Assembly (NCBI RefSeq): GCF_003590795.1
Contig: NZ_QYUL01000003.1
Location: 1 to 64,000 of the forward strand
Source: Azospirillum cavernae
GTDB lineage: Bacteria > Pseudomonadota > Alphaproteobacteria > Azospirillales > Azospirillaceae
DNA: 64,000 nt
Reading direction: 5' to 3'
Part shown: positions 43,620-52,234 of the stretch, piece after piece
Layout of the letters: every line of letters starts with the position of its first letter
Numbering within the stretch: position 1 is the first letter of the stretch
Translations under genes and position numbers: made by a program
Notes under the pieces: generated by a model
Databases searched by the model: none
Seen by the model: only the letters and a program-made list of their open reading frames with translations
Told to the model about the DNA's origin: nothing

Positions 43620-44293
43620 CAGCCGAGCCGCGCGACATAGGCGGGAACGGCGACCGCCGGAACATCGTCGATCACGATTCGTCCCTCCTCCAGCACCAGC
43701 GCCCGGTCGAAATCCATCACCATGTCCAGATCATGGGTGACGACGACGGCCTTTTGCGGCAGCTCGCGGATCACCTGGATCACCGTGCGGCGGTTGCGCA
43801 GATCCAACAGGGTGGTCGGCTCGTCAAACACGACGTGGGCCGGTTCCAACACCAGCACCCCGGCGATGGCCAGCAACTGCTTTTCCCCGCCGCTCATCTG
43901 GTGGGCGGGTTGGTGGCGGTAGCGAGTCAAATTGTAGCGGTCGAGCACCGTCGTCACCCGCCGGGCGATCTCGTCCTTTGCAACCTTGCGGGCTTTCAGG
44001 CCGAAACCGACATCCTCCTCGACGGTCGGATAGACGATCTGGACGTCGGGGTTTTGAAAGACGAAGCCGACGCGCTGGCGCACCGCCCGCCCATCGGTCC
44101 GCGTGTCCAGCCCATCGACCGTCACCACGCCGGAGGACGGCACGATCAACCCATTCAGCATCCGGGCCAGCGTGCTCTTGCCCGACCCGTTGCCGCCGAG
44201 AATGGCGACGCGCCGCTCGCGAATCGACAAAGACAGGTCGCGCAGAACGGCGCGGTCGCCATAGGCGTGGGTGACGGCGCGAAGCTCGATCAT
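43619..44293 (-). CDS. bioM: ECF transporter ATPase (BioM)
   Basis: 224 residues. Walker A GGNGSGKST, Q-loop VGFVFQNPDVQIVYPTVEED (ECF-type 'NPDxQ'), signature MSGGEKQLLAI, Walker B HVVFDEPTTLLD and VVTHD are intact. The ATG at 44293 begins at MIELRAV, the family start; a GTG at 44338 in the same frame is possible. First gene of the six-gene operon. No biotin-repressor box could be recognised upstream by eye. Confidence 0.92.
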   Translation of the reverse strand: MIELRAVTHAYGDRAVLRDLSLSIRERRVAILGGNGSGKSTLARMLNGLIVPSSGVVTVDGLDTRTDGRAVRQRVGFVFQNPDVQIVYPTVEEDVGFGLKARKVAKDEIARRVTTVLDRYNLTRYRHQPAHQMSGGEKQLLAIAGVLVLEPAHVVFDEPTTLLDLRNRRTVIQVIRELPQKAVVVTHDLDMVMDFDRALVLEEGRIVIDDVPAVAVPAYVARLG

Positions 44294-44357
44294 GGGGCCA
44301 AGTCGGTTCTGTTGCGATTCGGTTGCACCGGCGAGCACCCTCTTAACCGCTTTGCCC

Positions 44358-45338
44358 TCACCCCGCCAGCACGACCTTGCCCCGACGTCCGGGCTGTTCG
44401 GCTAGCCGCATGGCGGCGGCGACGTCGGCGAACGGGACGGGCGGGGCGGCGGTCAGGGTCAGCGCGCCGCTGCCCACCCGCGCCATCAGGGCGGCGAAGG
44501 CGGTTTGCCAGTCTTCGGGGGAGCAGCGGTCCACCCAGCGTTTCAGCCAAAAACTCAGGACGCGGACGCCGCGTTCGGCGGCGGCGGGCAGGTCGGGCGA
44601 CAGCAGGGATCCCGACAGCAGACCGTAAGACGCCAGCGTGCCGCCCGGCGCGATCAACCCGGCCAGCGCCGCCCCCTCCGCTCCGCCGATGGCGTCGAGC
44701 GCGGCGGCGGCCCCGCGCCCATCGGTCAAGGCGGCGACGGTCGCGGCCAGATCGTCGCGCCCGCTGTTCACCACGGCGGCGGCCCCCAGGCTCAACAGCT
44801 CGTCCCGGTGATCCTCGCGGCGGACCACGGCGACCATGCGCAGCCCCAACGCGCGGGCGGTTTGCGCGGCGATGCGCCCGCAGGCCGATCCGGCGGCGTT
44901 GACGATCACCACGTCCCCGGCGCTCAACGGAAGGTCGAGAGTCAGCAGCCGGTCGATGGTGAGCGGGTTGATGTAGCATTGCGTCGCCACCGCGTCGGGG
45001 ATGGCGTAGGGAACGGGAACCGCCCATTGGGCGGGGCTGGCCACCAGTTCGGCCCAGGTTCCCGACCCGCGCAGGGGCAGCACCCGCCGACCGATCCAGT
45101 CGGCGGACAGGTCGGCGCCCACCGCGACCACCCGACCGACGGCCTCGAACCCCGGAATGAAAGGCAGGGCGGTCGCCCGCGCGTAGGCGCCGCGCACGGT
45201 CAGCAGATCGGACGGGTTGACGCTGGCCGTCGCCGTGCGGACCAGCAACTCGCCGGGGGCTGGAACCGGGTCCGGTTGGTCGCAGCAGCGCAGGACCGCC
45301 GCCGGGTCGCCGAATTGGTCGCAGAAAATCGCCCGCAA
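44358..45338 (-). CDS. MDR-superfamily oxidoreductase (2-enoyl reductase / quinone reductase-like)
   Basis: 326 residues, medium-chain dehydrogenase/reductase. Zinc-binding Cys pairs are absent. The NADP fold carries NAAGSACGRIAAQTARALGL, and YINPLTIDRLLTL resembles the mitochondrial-type enoyl-thioester reductase (MECR/ETR) motif NPxTA. The start is put at a TTG (45338) seven bases after GGGGAG, giving MRAIFCDQ, the usual MDR beginning; a GTG at 45353 is the alternative. It is 64 bases upstream of bioM on the same strand and could be part of that transcript. Confidence 0.82.
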   Translation of the reverse strand: MRAIFCDQFGDPAAVLRCCDQPDPVPAPGELLVRTATASVNPSDLLTVRGAYARATALPFIPGFEAVGRVVAVGADLSADWIGRRVLPLRGSGTWAELVASPAQWAVPVPYAIPDAVATQCYINPLTIDRLLTLDLPLSAGDVVIVNAAGSACGRIAAQTARALGLRMVAVVRREDHRDELLSLGAAAVVNSGRDDLAATVAALTDGRGAAAALDAIGGAEGAALAGLIAPGGTLASYGLLSGSLLSPDLPAAAERGVRVLSFWLKRWVDRCSPEDWQTAFAALMARVGSGALTLTAAPPVPFADVAAAMRLAEQPGRRGKVVLAG

Positions 45339-45449
45339 GACGCCGCTCCCCACCGCTGAGGCCCCGATTGCCGGAGGCCCTTGGACGGGGTCTTCATGCC
45401 GACGTCGGGCGCGGCTGTCGAGGGCTTATCCTGGACGGCGAACGCCGCT

Positions 45450-46568
45450 TCAGCGCTCGATGACCAGATCGCTGACCGGGCGGCTGCAACACAACAGGAT
45501 TAGCCCCTGGTCGATTTCCCGCTGGCGGATGCCGCCGCCATGGCTCATCGCCACTTGACCGGACAGCAGGCGGCTTTTGCAGGTGCCGCACAGCCCGCGC
45601 GAGCAGGAAGACGGCAGGCGTAACCCCGCCGCAGCGGCGGCGGTCAGGATGGGGGTGTCAGGGCCGCAGGTGATCGTTCGCCCACTTTTGGTGAATTCGA
45701 CCGTGAAGCCGCTGACCGTCGCCGGTTCGGTTTCGGTTGGGGCTGGGGGGGCGTTGCCCGGCAGATCCTCGAAGCTGAAGCTTTCCTCGTGATAGCGGGA
45801 CGGATCGACTCCAGCCTCCAGCGCCATGGCGCGTACAGCGGCCATGAAGGGGGCCGGGCCGCACACATAGAGGTCGCGGTCCAACAGATCGGGGGCGATC
45901 AAGCGCAGCATCGGCGGCGACAGCCGCCCGGTGTAGCCCGGCCATGGCCCGTCCGCCCCGGTCGTCTCGCACAGATGGGCCAACCGGACGCCGGTTCCGC
46001 CGCGCGCCAGAACGTCCAACTCGGCGCGAAAGATGATGTCGGCGGGGGTGCGGGCGGCGTGGACGAACAGCAGGTCGCGCTCCAGCGCCAGATCGTCGAG
46101 CGTGCGGGCCATCGACATCAAGGGCGTGATCCCGCTGCCCGCCGACAAGAACAGCAGCTTGCTCAACGGACGCCCCGCCGGGGTGAAGTCACCCATCGGG
46201 CCGGTCGCCCGCAACTCCCGCCCCGGAACCATATGGTCGTGCAGCCAGTTGGACGCCGGTCCGCCCGGCACCCGCTTCACCGTGATGGCGATGCGGTGCG
46301 GCCGCGCCGCCGAGGAGGCGATTGTGTAGCAGCGGTTGACCGTCGCGCCGTCGATGGGCAGATCCAGCGTGATGAACTGCCCCGGCGTGAAGCGGAAGCG
46401 GCAAGGGCTGCGCCCGGAAAAGACGAAGGTCTTGACGTCGTGGGTTTCCTGCCGCACCGCCCGGCAAACCAGCCGGTCGTCGCGGTCGGGATCCCACAGC
46501 GGCGGTTCAACCGCCGCCGACAGTTCGGCGTCCCAATCCGAAGGCCCGCTGTCCGCCCGCCCACTCAT
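45450..46568 (-). CDS. gbcB: Glycine betaine monooxygenase reductase subunit
   Basis: 372 residues: an N-terminal extension, an FAD domain (about 45-140; RCYTIASSAA), an NAD domain (about 145-250; LFLSAGSGITPLMSM, YVCGPAPFMAAV) and a C-terminal plant-type [2Fe-2S] ferredoxin domain (about 285-372) with CSRGLCGTCKSRL and the last Cys in LLCCSRP. This order matches GbcB, which passes electrons from NADH to the Rieske oxygenase GbcA. Its ATG overlaps the gbcA stop by four bases. Confidence 0.9.
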   Translation of the reverse strand: MSGRADSGPSDWDAELSAAVEPPLWDPDRDDRLVCRAVRQETHDVKTFVFSGRSPCRFRFTPGQFITLDLPIDGATVNRCYTIASSAARPHRIAITVKRVPGGPASNWLHDHMVPGRELRATGPMGDFTPAGRPLSKLLFLSAGSGITPLMSMARTLDDLALERDLLFVHAARTPADIIFRAELDVLARGGTGVRLAHLCETTGADGPWPGYTGRLSPPMLRLIAPDLLDRDLYVCGPAPFMAAVRAMALEAGVDPSRYHEESFSFEDLPGNAPPAPTETEPATVSGFTVEFTKSGRTITCGPDTPILTAAAAAGLRLPSSCSRGLCGTCKSRLLSGQVAMSHGGGIRQREIDQGLILLCCSRPVSDLVIER

Positions 46569-47839
46569 GCCGCGACCTCAACCGGCGCCGCGACGCCTTG
46601 ATGGGCCGACAGGCGGTCGATGTACCAAGCGCAGAATTTTTCCACCAACCCCTCGGTGTGGGGGGAATAGGGGCCGGGTTCATAGGCTGGGCTGGCGGCG
46701 CCCGCCTGAGCGATGGCGACCAGATCGCCGTCCTGCCGGTTGGTGGCGTTCCACACCTCCGTCAGAGCCTTCAGGTCGTAATCCACGCCCTCCACCGCGT
46801 CCTTGTGGACCAGCCAGCGGGTGCGCAGCAGCGTGCGGTCGGGCGACAGCGGCAGGACCGAGAAGGTGACGATGTGGTCGCTCATGAAATGGTGCCAGGA
46901 GTTCGGTTGAGTCCAGAAGGACAGGCCGCCCAGGCTGCGTTCGCTCAAACTCCCCAAAATCTTGCGGCTGGCGACGCGGGTGTCTTTCGTCTGGGATTCG
47001 CCGCTGCCGTCAATTGGCAGCCGCTGGGTGCGGAAGCCGGTGACGTCGGTCAGCCGGTCGATCTCGCGCGAGGGCAACCCCATGCCTTCCCAGCGTTGGC
47101 AGGATTCGGTCAGCAGCGCGTCGTACCGCTCCGCATGGACGCGCCGGTTGTCGTCCAGACTGTCGGGGGAAAAGCCAAAGCCATACTCAAACAGCGGCAC
47201 CGTCAGTTCCGGGTGGTTGCCGACGCAATGGTAACATTCGCGGTTGTTCTCCATCGTCAGCTTCCAGTTGCCCAGCTCGATCAAATCTTCGGAATGGGCG
47301 ACCTTGCAATGGCGCAGATCATGCGGGGCGATGTACGGCTCGATGGCGGCGGCGAGCGCGTCGATGTCGCTTGGCGGCTCCTTGGCCAGACAGACGAACA
47401 GCAACCCGCCGACGCTGCGGACATGAACCGGCTTCAGCCCGTGACAGGACGTGTCGAACTCCCGCCCCATATGCTCGGCGAACAGCAGGCGACCGTCCAG
47501 GCCGTAGGTCCATTGGTGATAGGGGCAGACCAGATTGCCGACCGTGGACGCGCCTTCCGGCGTCAGCCGGGCGCCGCGATGGCGGCAGACGTTGTGAAAG
47601 GCCCGCACTTGCAGGTCGTCGTCGCGCAGGATGATGACCGACGCCCGCCCGATGTTCACCGTCACGCAATCGCCCGGCTCTGGGATTTCCGGCTCGACGG
47701 CCACATAGATCCAATGGCGACCGAAGATCGCCATCATGTCCAGATCGAAGACGCTCTGGCTGGTGTAGAACGGCGCTTCCAGCGAATGGCCCGGCTTGCG
47801 GCGCGCAATCAGGGCATCGACGGAGACGGATTCGGGCAT
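46565..47839 (-). CDS. gbcA: Glycine betaine monooxygenase Rieske oxygenase subunit
   Basis: 424 residues. Rieske centre CRHRG and CPYHQW (about 88-110); catalytic iron site in WKLTMENNRECYHCVGNHPE, in which ENNRECYHC-GNHPEL is characteristic of GbcA-type enzymes rather than ring-hydroxylating dioxygenases. It demethylates glycine betaine to dimethylglycine and formaldehyde. Coupled to gbcB. No other betaine-degradation genes are within the window, so the pair may serve another quaternary amine such as stachydrine or carnitine-derived compounds. Confidence 0.88.
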   Translation of the reverse strand: MPESVSVDALIARRKPGHSLEAPFYTSQSVFDLDMMAIFGRHWIYVAVEPEIPEPGDCVTVNIGRASVIILRDDDLQVRAFHNVCRHRGARLTPEGASTVGNLVCPYHQWTYGLDGRLLFAEHMGREFDTSCHGLKPVHVRSVGGLLFVCLAKEPPSDIDALAAAIEPYIAPHDLRHCKVAHSEDLIELGNWKLTMENNRECYHCVGNHPELTVPLFEYGFGFSPDSLDDNRRVHAERYDALLTESCQRWEGMGLPSREIDRLTDVTGFRTQRLPIDGSGESQTKDTRVASRKILGSLSERSLGGLSFWTQPNSWHHFMSDHIVTFSVLPLSPDRTLLRTRWLVHKDAVEGVDYDLKALTEVWNATNRQDGDLVAIAQAGAASPAYEPGPYSPHTEGLVEKFCAWYIDRLSAHQGVAAPVEVAA

Positions 47840-48091
47840 GGACGGCTCCCCTGGTTCAAGGCATCGGCGCGTTCAGTCTTCCACCGGCGGCGGCGGTCGG
47901 GATGCTCAAATGCGACAGCTTCTTTGTTGAGACCGACAGCGAGGAGCGTCCAGGCTTCCGGTTTAGGGTGCGACACACTGTCATCATGCGGCAAGGTTAC
48001 GCGGGTATCCCGCAGCGTCGCAATCGCCTATAGTACCTGCCTCCACAATGGACGGCCCCTGCCGTCGTCCGTTCATCGACCGAAAGCGTTC

Positions 48092-48505
48092 GTGCTGGTG
48101 TCTCCGTTCCGCCGCCTTGCCCTGGGATGTCGCCGCGTCGGCCTGATGGCTGGCGTGCTGGCGTTCCTGTGCCAAGTGTTGGCGTGGAGCGTGGCGATGC
48201 CCGCCGTTTCGCTGGCGGCGTCTGGCGAGCGCATCACCATCTGTTCGGTCGATGGGGTCAAGACGATCAAGATCGGCCCCGACGGGCAGGCGATCCCTGA
48301 TGATGACCAGGGCAAGGCGGGCGCGTCCGGCCATTGCCCGCTCTGCCCGCTGGTCGGCGGGGCGGGCTTGCCCCCGCCGCCGCCCTTGGTCGCGCCGAAT
48401 GAGCGCGTCGCCGCCCATGACGCGCGCGCCCTGCCCGGCGATGTGATCGCGGCGGGGTGGTTCCTCTCCAGTCTCCAAGCGCGCGGTCCGCCGCCGATCG
48501 GCTGA
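48092..48505 (+). CDS. DUF2946 family small exported protein
   Basis: About 137 residues. A hydrophobic N-terminal segment (VGLMAGVLAFLCQVLAWSVA) looks like a signal or membrane anchor. The mature part contains GERITICSVDGVKTIKIG, then GHCPLCPLVGGAGLPPPPPL, the HxxCPLC plus Pro-rich pattern of DUF2946 proteins, which often accompany copper or cytochrome genes. The start is uncertain: GTG at 48092 or 48098, without a clear ribosome site. It is followed by the cytochrome bd operon. Confidence 0.68.
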   Translation: MLVSPFRRLALGCRRVGLMAGVLAFLCQVLAWSVAMPAVSLAASGERITICSVDGVKTIKIGPDGQAIPDDDQGKAGASGHCPLCPLVGGAGLPPPPPLVAPNERVAAHDARALPGDVIAAGWFLSSLQARGPPPIG

Positions 48506-48847
48506 CCGGAGCGCTTTTTCGCGCGCGGCCCCATTGCGCCCATCCATTCCGCCCAACAATGTCGTTGCGCGGTTGGCGTTGACTGGGCAACCCCCGCGTC
48601 GCGTTTTGAAAGCCCCGGCATCTCCAGCGGTCGCTGCGGCCCGTCCGAGCACACCAAGCCTCCTCCGTGCCGGGGATCCGTTTCGCTGCGGATTCAATAC
48701 AAACGGAAAGGATGCGTGGCCGTTTTTCGCCCGCCGGTTTCTCTCCTGATCGAGTCCCATGATCCGTCATGTCTGGAGTCCGTCATGAGAGCGCGCCGTC
48801 ATCACACCACCGCCTGACCGCTTTCGGGCGCAGGGACGTGTTTCGTC
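48506..48847. other. 342-base gap before the cytochrome bd operon
   Basis: No convincing gene. It should hold the cyd operon promoter, but I see no clear FNR box (TTGAT-N4-ATCAA) or -35/-10 pair. CCGTCATG occurs twice in the last 90 bases (near 48766 and 48780), close to the first small gene. Confidence 0.5.
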
Positions 48848-49141
48848 ATGCCAAATCCTGATCGCAACGATGACCCGGGCGCCGCCTTGCGGCCGCCGCC
48901 CGGATGGACGCTGCTGTGCCGTCTTCTGCCCGGCTTCGCCGCCGGGGCCTTTGGCGGCGGGCTGTTCGTGGCGCTGCTGCTGACCCTCGACGTCGCGGGC
49001 CTGCGCACGCTGCTGACCAGCGCCGACCATCCGCCGCGTTGGAACCTGTTTCTGTCCATTCCGTTGCTGTTTGGCCTGCTGGGCATGGTGATCGCGCCAT
49101 CCCTGTCGGCGCCCGCGAAACCGACGGAGATGGATCGATGA
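48848..49141 (+). CDS. Small two-helix membrane protein at the head of the cyd operon
   Basis: 97 residues, not assigned to a named family. Two membrane segments are evident: LLPGFAAGAFGGGLFVALLL and LFLSIPLLFGLLGMVIAPSL, with a Pro-rich N-terminal tail. Its stop overlaps the next start by four bases (ATGA), so it is co-translated with CydP and lies in the cytochrome bd operon; a role in oxidase assembly or stability is inferred from this. Confidence 0.7.
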   Translation: MPNPDRNDDPGAALRPPPGWTLLCRLLPGFAAGAFGGGLFVALLLTLDVAGLRTLLTSADHPPRWNLFLSIPLLFGLLGMVIAPSLSAPAKPTEMDR

Positions 49142-49302
49142 TGGACCATCCACTCGCCCGCGCCATCACCCTCACCCTGGCTGTCAAGCTGTGCGTGGTC
49201 GTGGCGATGCGGCTTTTCCTGTTCGACGGCGCGCACCGCCCGGTCATTGACGCGTCCGCGATGGACGCCCGTCTGACCGCTCCGGCGCCGCACCGCTTTT
49301 GA
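49138..49302 (+). CDS. cydP: Cytochrome bd oxidase small subunit, CydP type
   Basis: 54 residues. One membrane helix, ARAITLTLAVKLCVVVAMRL, followed by FLFDGAHRPVID. The basic N-terminus, the conserved Lys inside the helix, and the aromatic/Pro end match the CydP family of short proteins found directly upstream of cydA. An ATG at 49141 is also possible. It precedes cydA by 15 bases. Confidence 0.75.
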   Translation: MMDHPLARAITLTLAVKLCVVVAMRLFLFDGAHRPVIDASAMDARLTAPAPHRF

Positions 49303-49317
49303 GGATTCAGATCCGCC

Positions 49318-50877
49318 ATGCTTGATTTTGATCCTGTGAGCCTGTCGCGCCTGCAATTCGGCATGACCGCGCTCTATCACTTTCTGTTCGTGCCCTTGAC
49401 GCTGGGGCTGTCCTTCCTGCTGGCCATCATGGAAAGCGTTTACGTGATGACTGGGCGCCCGATCTGGCGCGACATGACCAAATTTTGGGGAAAGCTGTTC
49501 GGCATCAACTTCGCCATGGGAGTCGCCACCGGCATCACCATGGAGTTCCAGTTCGGCACCAACTGGGCCTATTACAGCCATTATGTCGGCGACATCTTCG
49601 GCGCGCCGCTGGCCATCGAAGGGCTGATGGCCTTTTTCCTGGAATCGAGCTTCGTCGGTCTGTTCTTCTTCGGCTGGAACCGGCTGTCGAAGACCGGGCA
49701 TCTGGCGGTGACGTGGCTGGTCGCCATCGGATCCAACCTGTCGGCCCTGTGGATTTTGATCGCCAATGGCTGGATGCAAAATCCGGTCGGCGCCGTCTTC
49801 AACCCCGACACCATGCGGATGGAGCTGACCTCCTTTTGGGAGTTGATGTTCAACCCGGTGGCTCAGGCGAAATTCGTCCACACCGTCAGCGCCGGTTACG
49901 TCACCGGATCGGTCTTCATGCTGTCGGTCAGCGCCTATTATCTGCTGAAGGGACGGCACCTCGCCTTCGCCAAGCGTTCGATGATCGTCGCTTCGGCCTT
50001 CGGGCTGGCGTCCGCCCTGTCGGTGGTGGTGCTGGGGGATGAGAGCGGCTATTCGGTGTCCGAACACCAGAAAATGAAGCTCGCCGCCATCGAAGCGATG
50101 TGGGAGACGGAGGAAGCGCCCGCCGGTTTCACCCTGTTCGCCATCCCCGACGTCCAAAACCGGACCAACCACGAGGAGGTGAAAGTGCCTTGGGCGCTCG
50201 GCCTGATCGCCACCCGCTCCACCGACACGGTGCTGCCCGGCATCGACGATCTGGTGGTGAAGGCGGAAGAACGCATCCGCGACGGGTTGATCGCCTATGA
50301 CGCGCTGGAGCGGTTGCGCGCCAACCGTGCCGACGCGGAGGCCCGCGCCACGCTGGCCGCCCACGCCGACAATCTGGGCCACGCGCTGCTGTTGAAACGT
50401 TACCTCGCCGATCCGCGCAAGGCCGACGACGCGACCATTGCCAAGGCGGCGCGCGACACCGTGCCGGGGGTGGGGCCGCTGTTCTGGAGCTTCCGCGTCA
50501 TGGTGGCGCTGGGCTTCTTCTTCATCGGGCTGTTCGCCGTGGCCTTCTGGCGGTCGTGCCGACGGAATTTCGATCATCCGCTGTTCTTGAAAATCTGCCT
50601 GTGGTCCATGCCGCTGCCCTGGCTCGCCGCCGAACTGGGCTGGTTCGTCGCCGAATATGGGCGGCAACCCTGGTCGATCGACGGGGTGCTGCCGACCTTC
50701 CTTGGGGTGTCGTCGGTGTCCAGCGGGCAGGTGCTGTTCACCTTGACCGGCTTCGTCCTGTTCTATTCGTCGCTGGCGGTCGTCGATGTTGTGCTGATGC
50801 GCAAATACGTCCGCATGGGTCCGTCGGAGGCGTTGCGCCCTGGTCACGGCGCCGTCTCTCCCACGCCCGCCGAGTGA
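49318..50877 (+). CDS. cydA: Cytochrome bd ubiquinol oxidase subunit I
   Basis: 519 residues. The heme ligands are seen: His in MTALYHFLFVPL (heme b595), His in AKFVHTVSAGY (heme b558) and Met in the IFHS-type region further on. The quinol site GDESGYSVSEHQKMKLAAIE has the conserved Lys and Glu. A long Q-loop (about 255-390) places it in the long-Q-loop class like Escherichia coli CydA. High-affinity oxygen reduction at the inner membrane. Followed by cydB after 10 bases. Confidence 0.96.
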   Translation: MLDFDPVSLSRLQFGMTALYHFLFVPLTLGLSFLLAIMESVYVMTGRPIWRDMTKFWGKLFGINFAMGVATGITMEFQFGTNWAYYSHYVGDIFGAPLAIEGLMAFFLESSFVGLFFFGWNRLSKTGHLAVTWLVAIGSNLSALWILIANGWMQNPVGAVFNPDTMRMELTSFWELMFNPVAQAKFVHTVSAGYVTGSVFMLSVSAYYLLKGRHLAFAKRSMIVASAFGLASALSVVVLGDESGYSVSEHQKMKLAAIEAMWETEEAPAGFTLFAIPDVQNRTNHEEVKVPWALGLIATRSTDTVLPGIDDLVVKAEERIRDGLIAYDALERLRANRADAEARATLAAHADNLGHALLLKRYLADPRKADDATIAKAARDTVPGVGPLFWSFRVMVALGFFFIGLFAVAFWRSCRRNFDHPLFLKICLWSMPLPWLAAELGWFVAEYGRQPWSIDGVLPTFLGVSSVSSGQVLFTLTGFVLFYSSLAVVDVVLMRKYVRMGPSEALRPGHGAVSPTPAE

Positions 50878-50887
50878 GGAAACCACC

Positions 50888-52039
50888 ATGCACACGCTGA
50901 TTGACTATGAGATCCTCCGCCTGATTTGGTGGCTGTTTCTGGGCGTTCTGCTGATTGGCTTCGCCGTCATGGACGGCTTTGATCTGGGGGTGGCGGCGCT
51001 GTTGCCCTTTGTCGCGCGCACCGATGTGGAGCGTCGCGTCGCCATCAACAGCATCGGGCCGGTGTGGGAGGGCAACCAGGTTTGGTTGATCCTGGGGGCC
51101 GGGGCGATCTTCGCCGCTTGGCCCGCCATTTACGCGGCGGCCTTTTCCGGCTTTTACATCGCGCTGTTTCTCGTGCTGGCCACGCTGATTCTGCGCCCGG
51201 TGGGGTTCGAGTTCCGCAACAAGCTCGCCAATCCGCGTTGGCGCGCCTTCTGGGATTGGGCGCTGTTCGCCAGTGGGTTGGTTCCTTCGCTGGTGTTCGG
51301 CGTCGCCTTCGGCAATCTGTTGCAAGGCGTTCCCTTCCGCATCGACGGCGCGTTGCGGGTCGCCTATGAGGGCGGCGGCCTGTTCGAGCTGTTGAACCCG
51401 TTCGGTCTGCTGGCCGGTCTGGTCTCGCTCGTCATGCTGACCACCCATGGGGCGCTGTATCTGGCGCTGAAGACCGAAGGCCGGGTGCGCGACCGCGCGC
51501 GGGCTTATGTCCGGGTCGGGGCGCCGGTGATGGTGGCGCTGTTCGCGCTGGCCGGTCTGTGGGTCGCCTTTGGGATTCCCGGCTACGCGCTGACCAAGGC
51601 TGCGGTGATGGACGGCCCGTCCAACCCGCTGTTCAAGGAGGCGGCGCGCCAACCCGGCGCGTGGCTGGCCAATTACACGGCTTATCCCTGGATGGTCGCG
51701 GCCCCGGCGGTGGGTCTGCTGGCGCCGCTGGCGGCGTGGCGGCTGTCGGCGCGGGACCGTCCGGGAACCGCCTTCATCGCCAGCGGTCTGGGGATCGCCG
51801 GGGTGATCGGCACGGCGGGGGTCAGCATGTTCCCCTTCCTGATGCCGTCCAACCTTGATCCGTCGGCCAGCCTGACGGTGTGGGACGCCTCGTCCAGCCA
51901 GAACACGCTGTTCGTCATGCTGGTGGCGACCTTGATCTTCCTGCCCATCGTGCTGGCCTACACCGGCTTCGTCTTCCGCACCCTGCGCGGAACGATCAGC
52001 CCGGCGGACGTCGAGCGTCAGACCAACAGCCTGTACTGA
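50888..52039 (+). CDS. cydB: Cytochrome bd ubiquinol oxidase subunit II
   Basis: 383 residues with about eight or nine membrane helices. The N-terminus YEILRLIWWLFLGVLLIGFA, then MDGFDLGVAALLPF with the conserved Asp, is typical, as is SIGPVWEGNQVWLILGAGAI. It partners CydA in the membrane. An AGGAAAC site precedes the ATG. Confidence 0.95.
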   Translation: MHTLIDYEILRLIWWLFLGVLLIGFAVMDGFDLGVAALLPFVARTDVERRVAINSIGPVWEGNQVWLILGAGAIFAAWPAIYAAAFSGFYIALFLVLATLILRPVGFEFRNKLANPRWRAFWDWALFASGLVPSLVFGVAFGNLLQGVPFRIDGALRVAYEGGGLFELLNPFGLLAGLVSLVMLTTHGALYLALKTEGRVRDRARAYVRVGAPVMVALFALAGLWVAFGIPGYALTKAAVMDGPSNPLFKEAARQPGAWLANYTAYPWMVAAPAVGLLAPLAAWRLSARDRPGTAFIASGLGIAGVIGTAGVSMFPFLMPSNLDPSASLTVWDASSSQNTLFVMLVATLIFLPIVLAYTGFVFRTLRGTISPADVERQTNSLY

Positions 52040-52052
52040 GGAGGTTTCCGCC

Positions 52053-52160
52053 ATGTGGTATTTCGCCTGGGTTCTCGGCGTCGGCTTCGCCTGCACCTGC
52101 GCCATTCTGAACGCCGTCTGGCATGAGCATCATTTGCCCGCCACCGACACGGTGGATTGA
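52053..52160 (+). CDS. cydX: Cytochrome bd oxidase accessory subunit CydX
   Basis: 35 residues: MWYFAWVLGVGFACTCAILN followed by AVWHEHHLPATDTVD. The MWYFxWxLG start is diagnostic of CydX/YbgT, a single-helix subunit that stabilises the oxidase hemes. AGGAGG lies seven bases before the ATG, and the gene starts 13 bases after the cydB stop. Confidence 0.93.
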   Translation: MWYFAWVLGVGFACTCAILNAVWHEHHLPATDTVD

Positions 52161-52234
52161 CCCCTTGCCCGGCGCGCGGCGGGGTGAAGACTCCCGCCGC
52201 GCGCCCCTTTTGAACACAAGACGGAGACGGCGCG

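Noticed and set aside
46598..48505. A 635-codon frame ending with the DUF2946 protein
   Set aside because: Its first 490 codons are the antisense of gbcA; only the end from about 48092 has signal-peptide and CPLC features.
48506..48847. FNR or other oxygen-response site for the cyd operon
   Set aside because: No sequence close to TTGAT-N4-ATCAA was found by eye.
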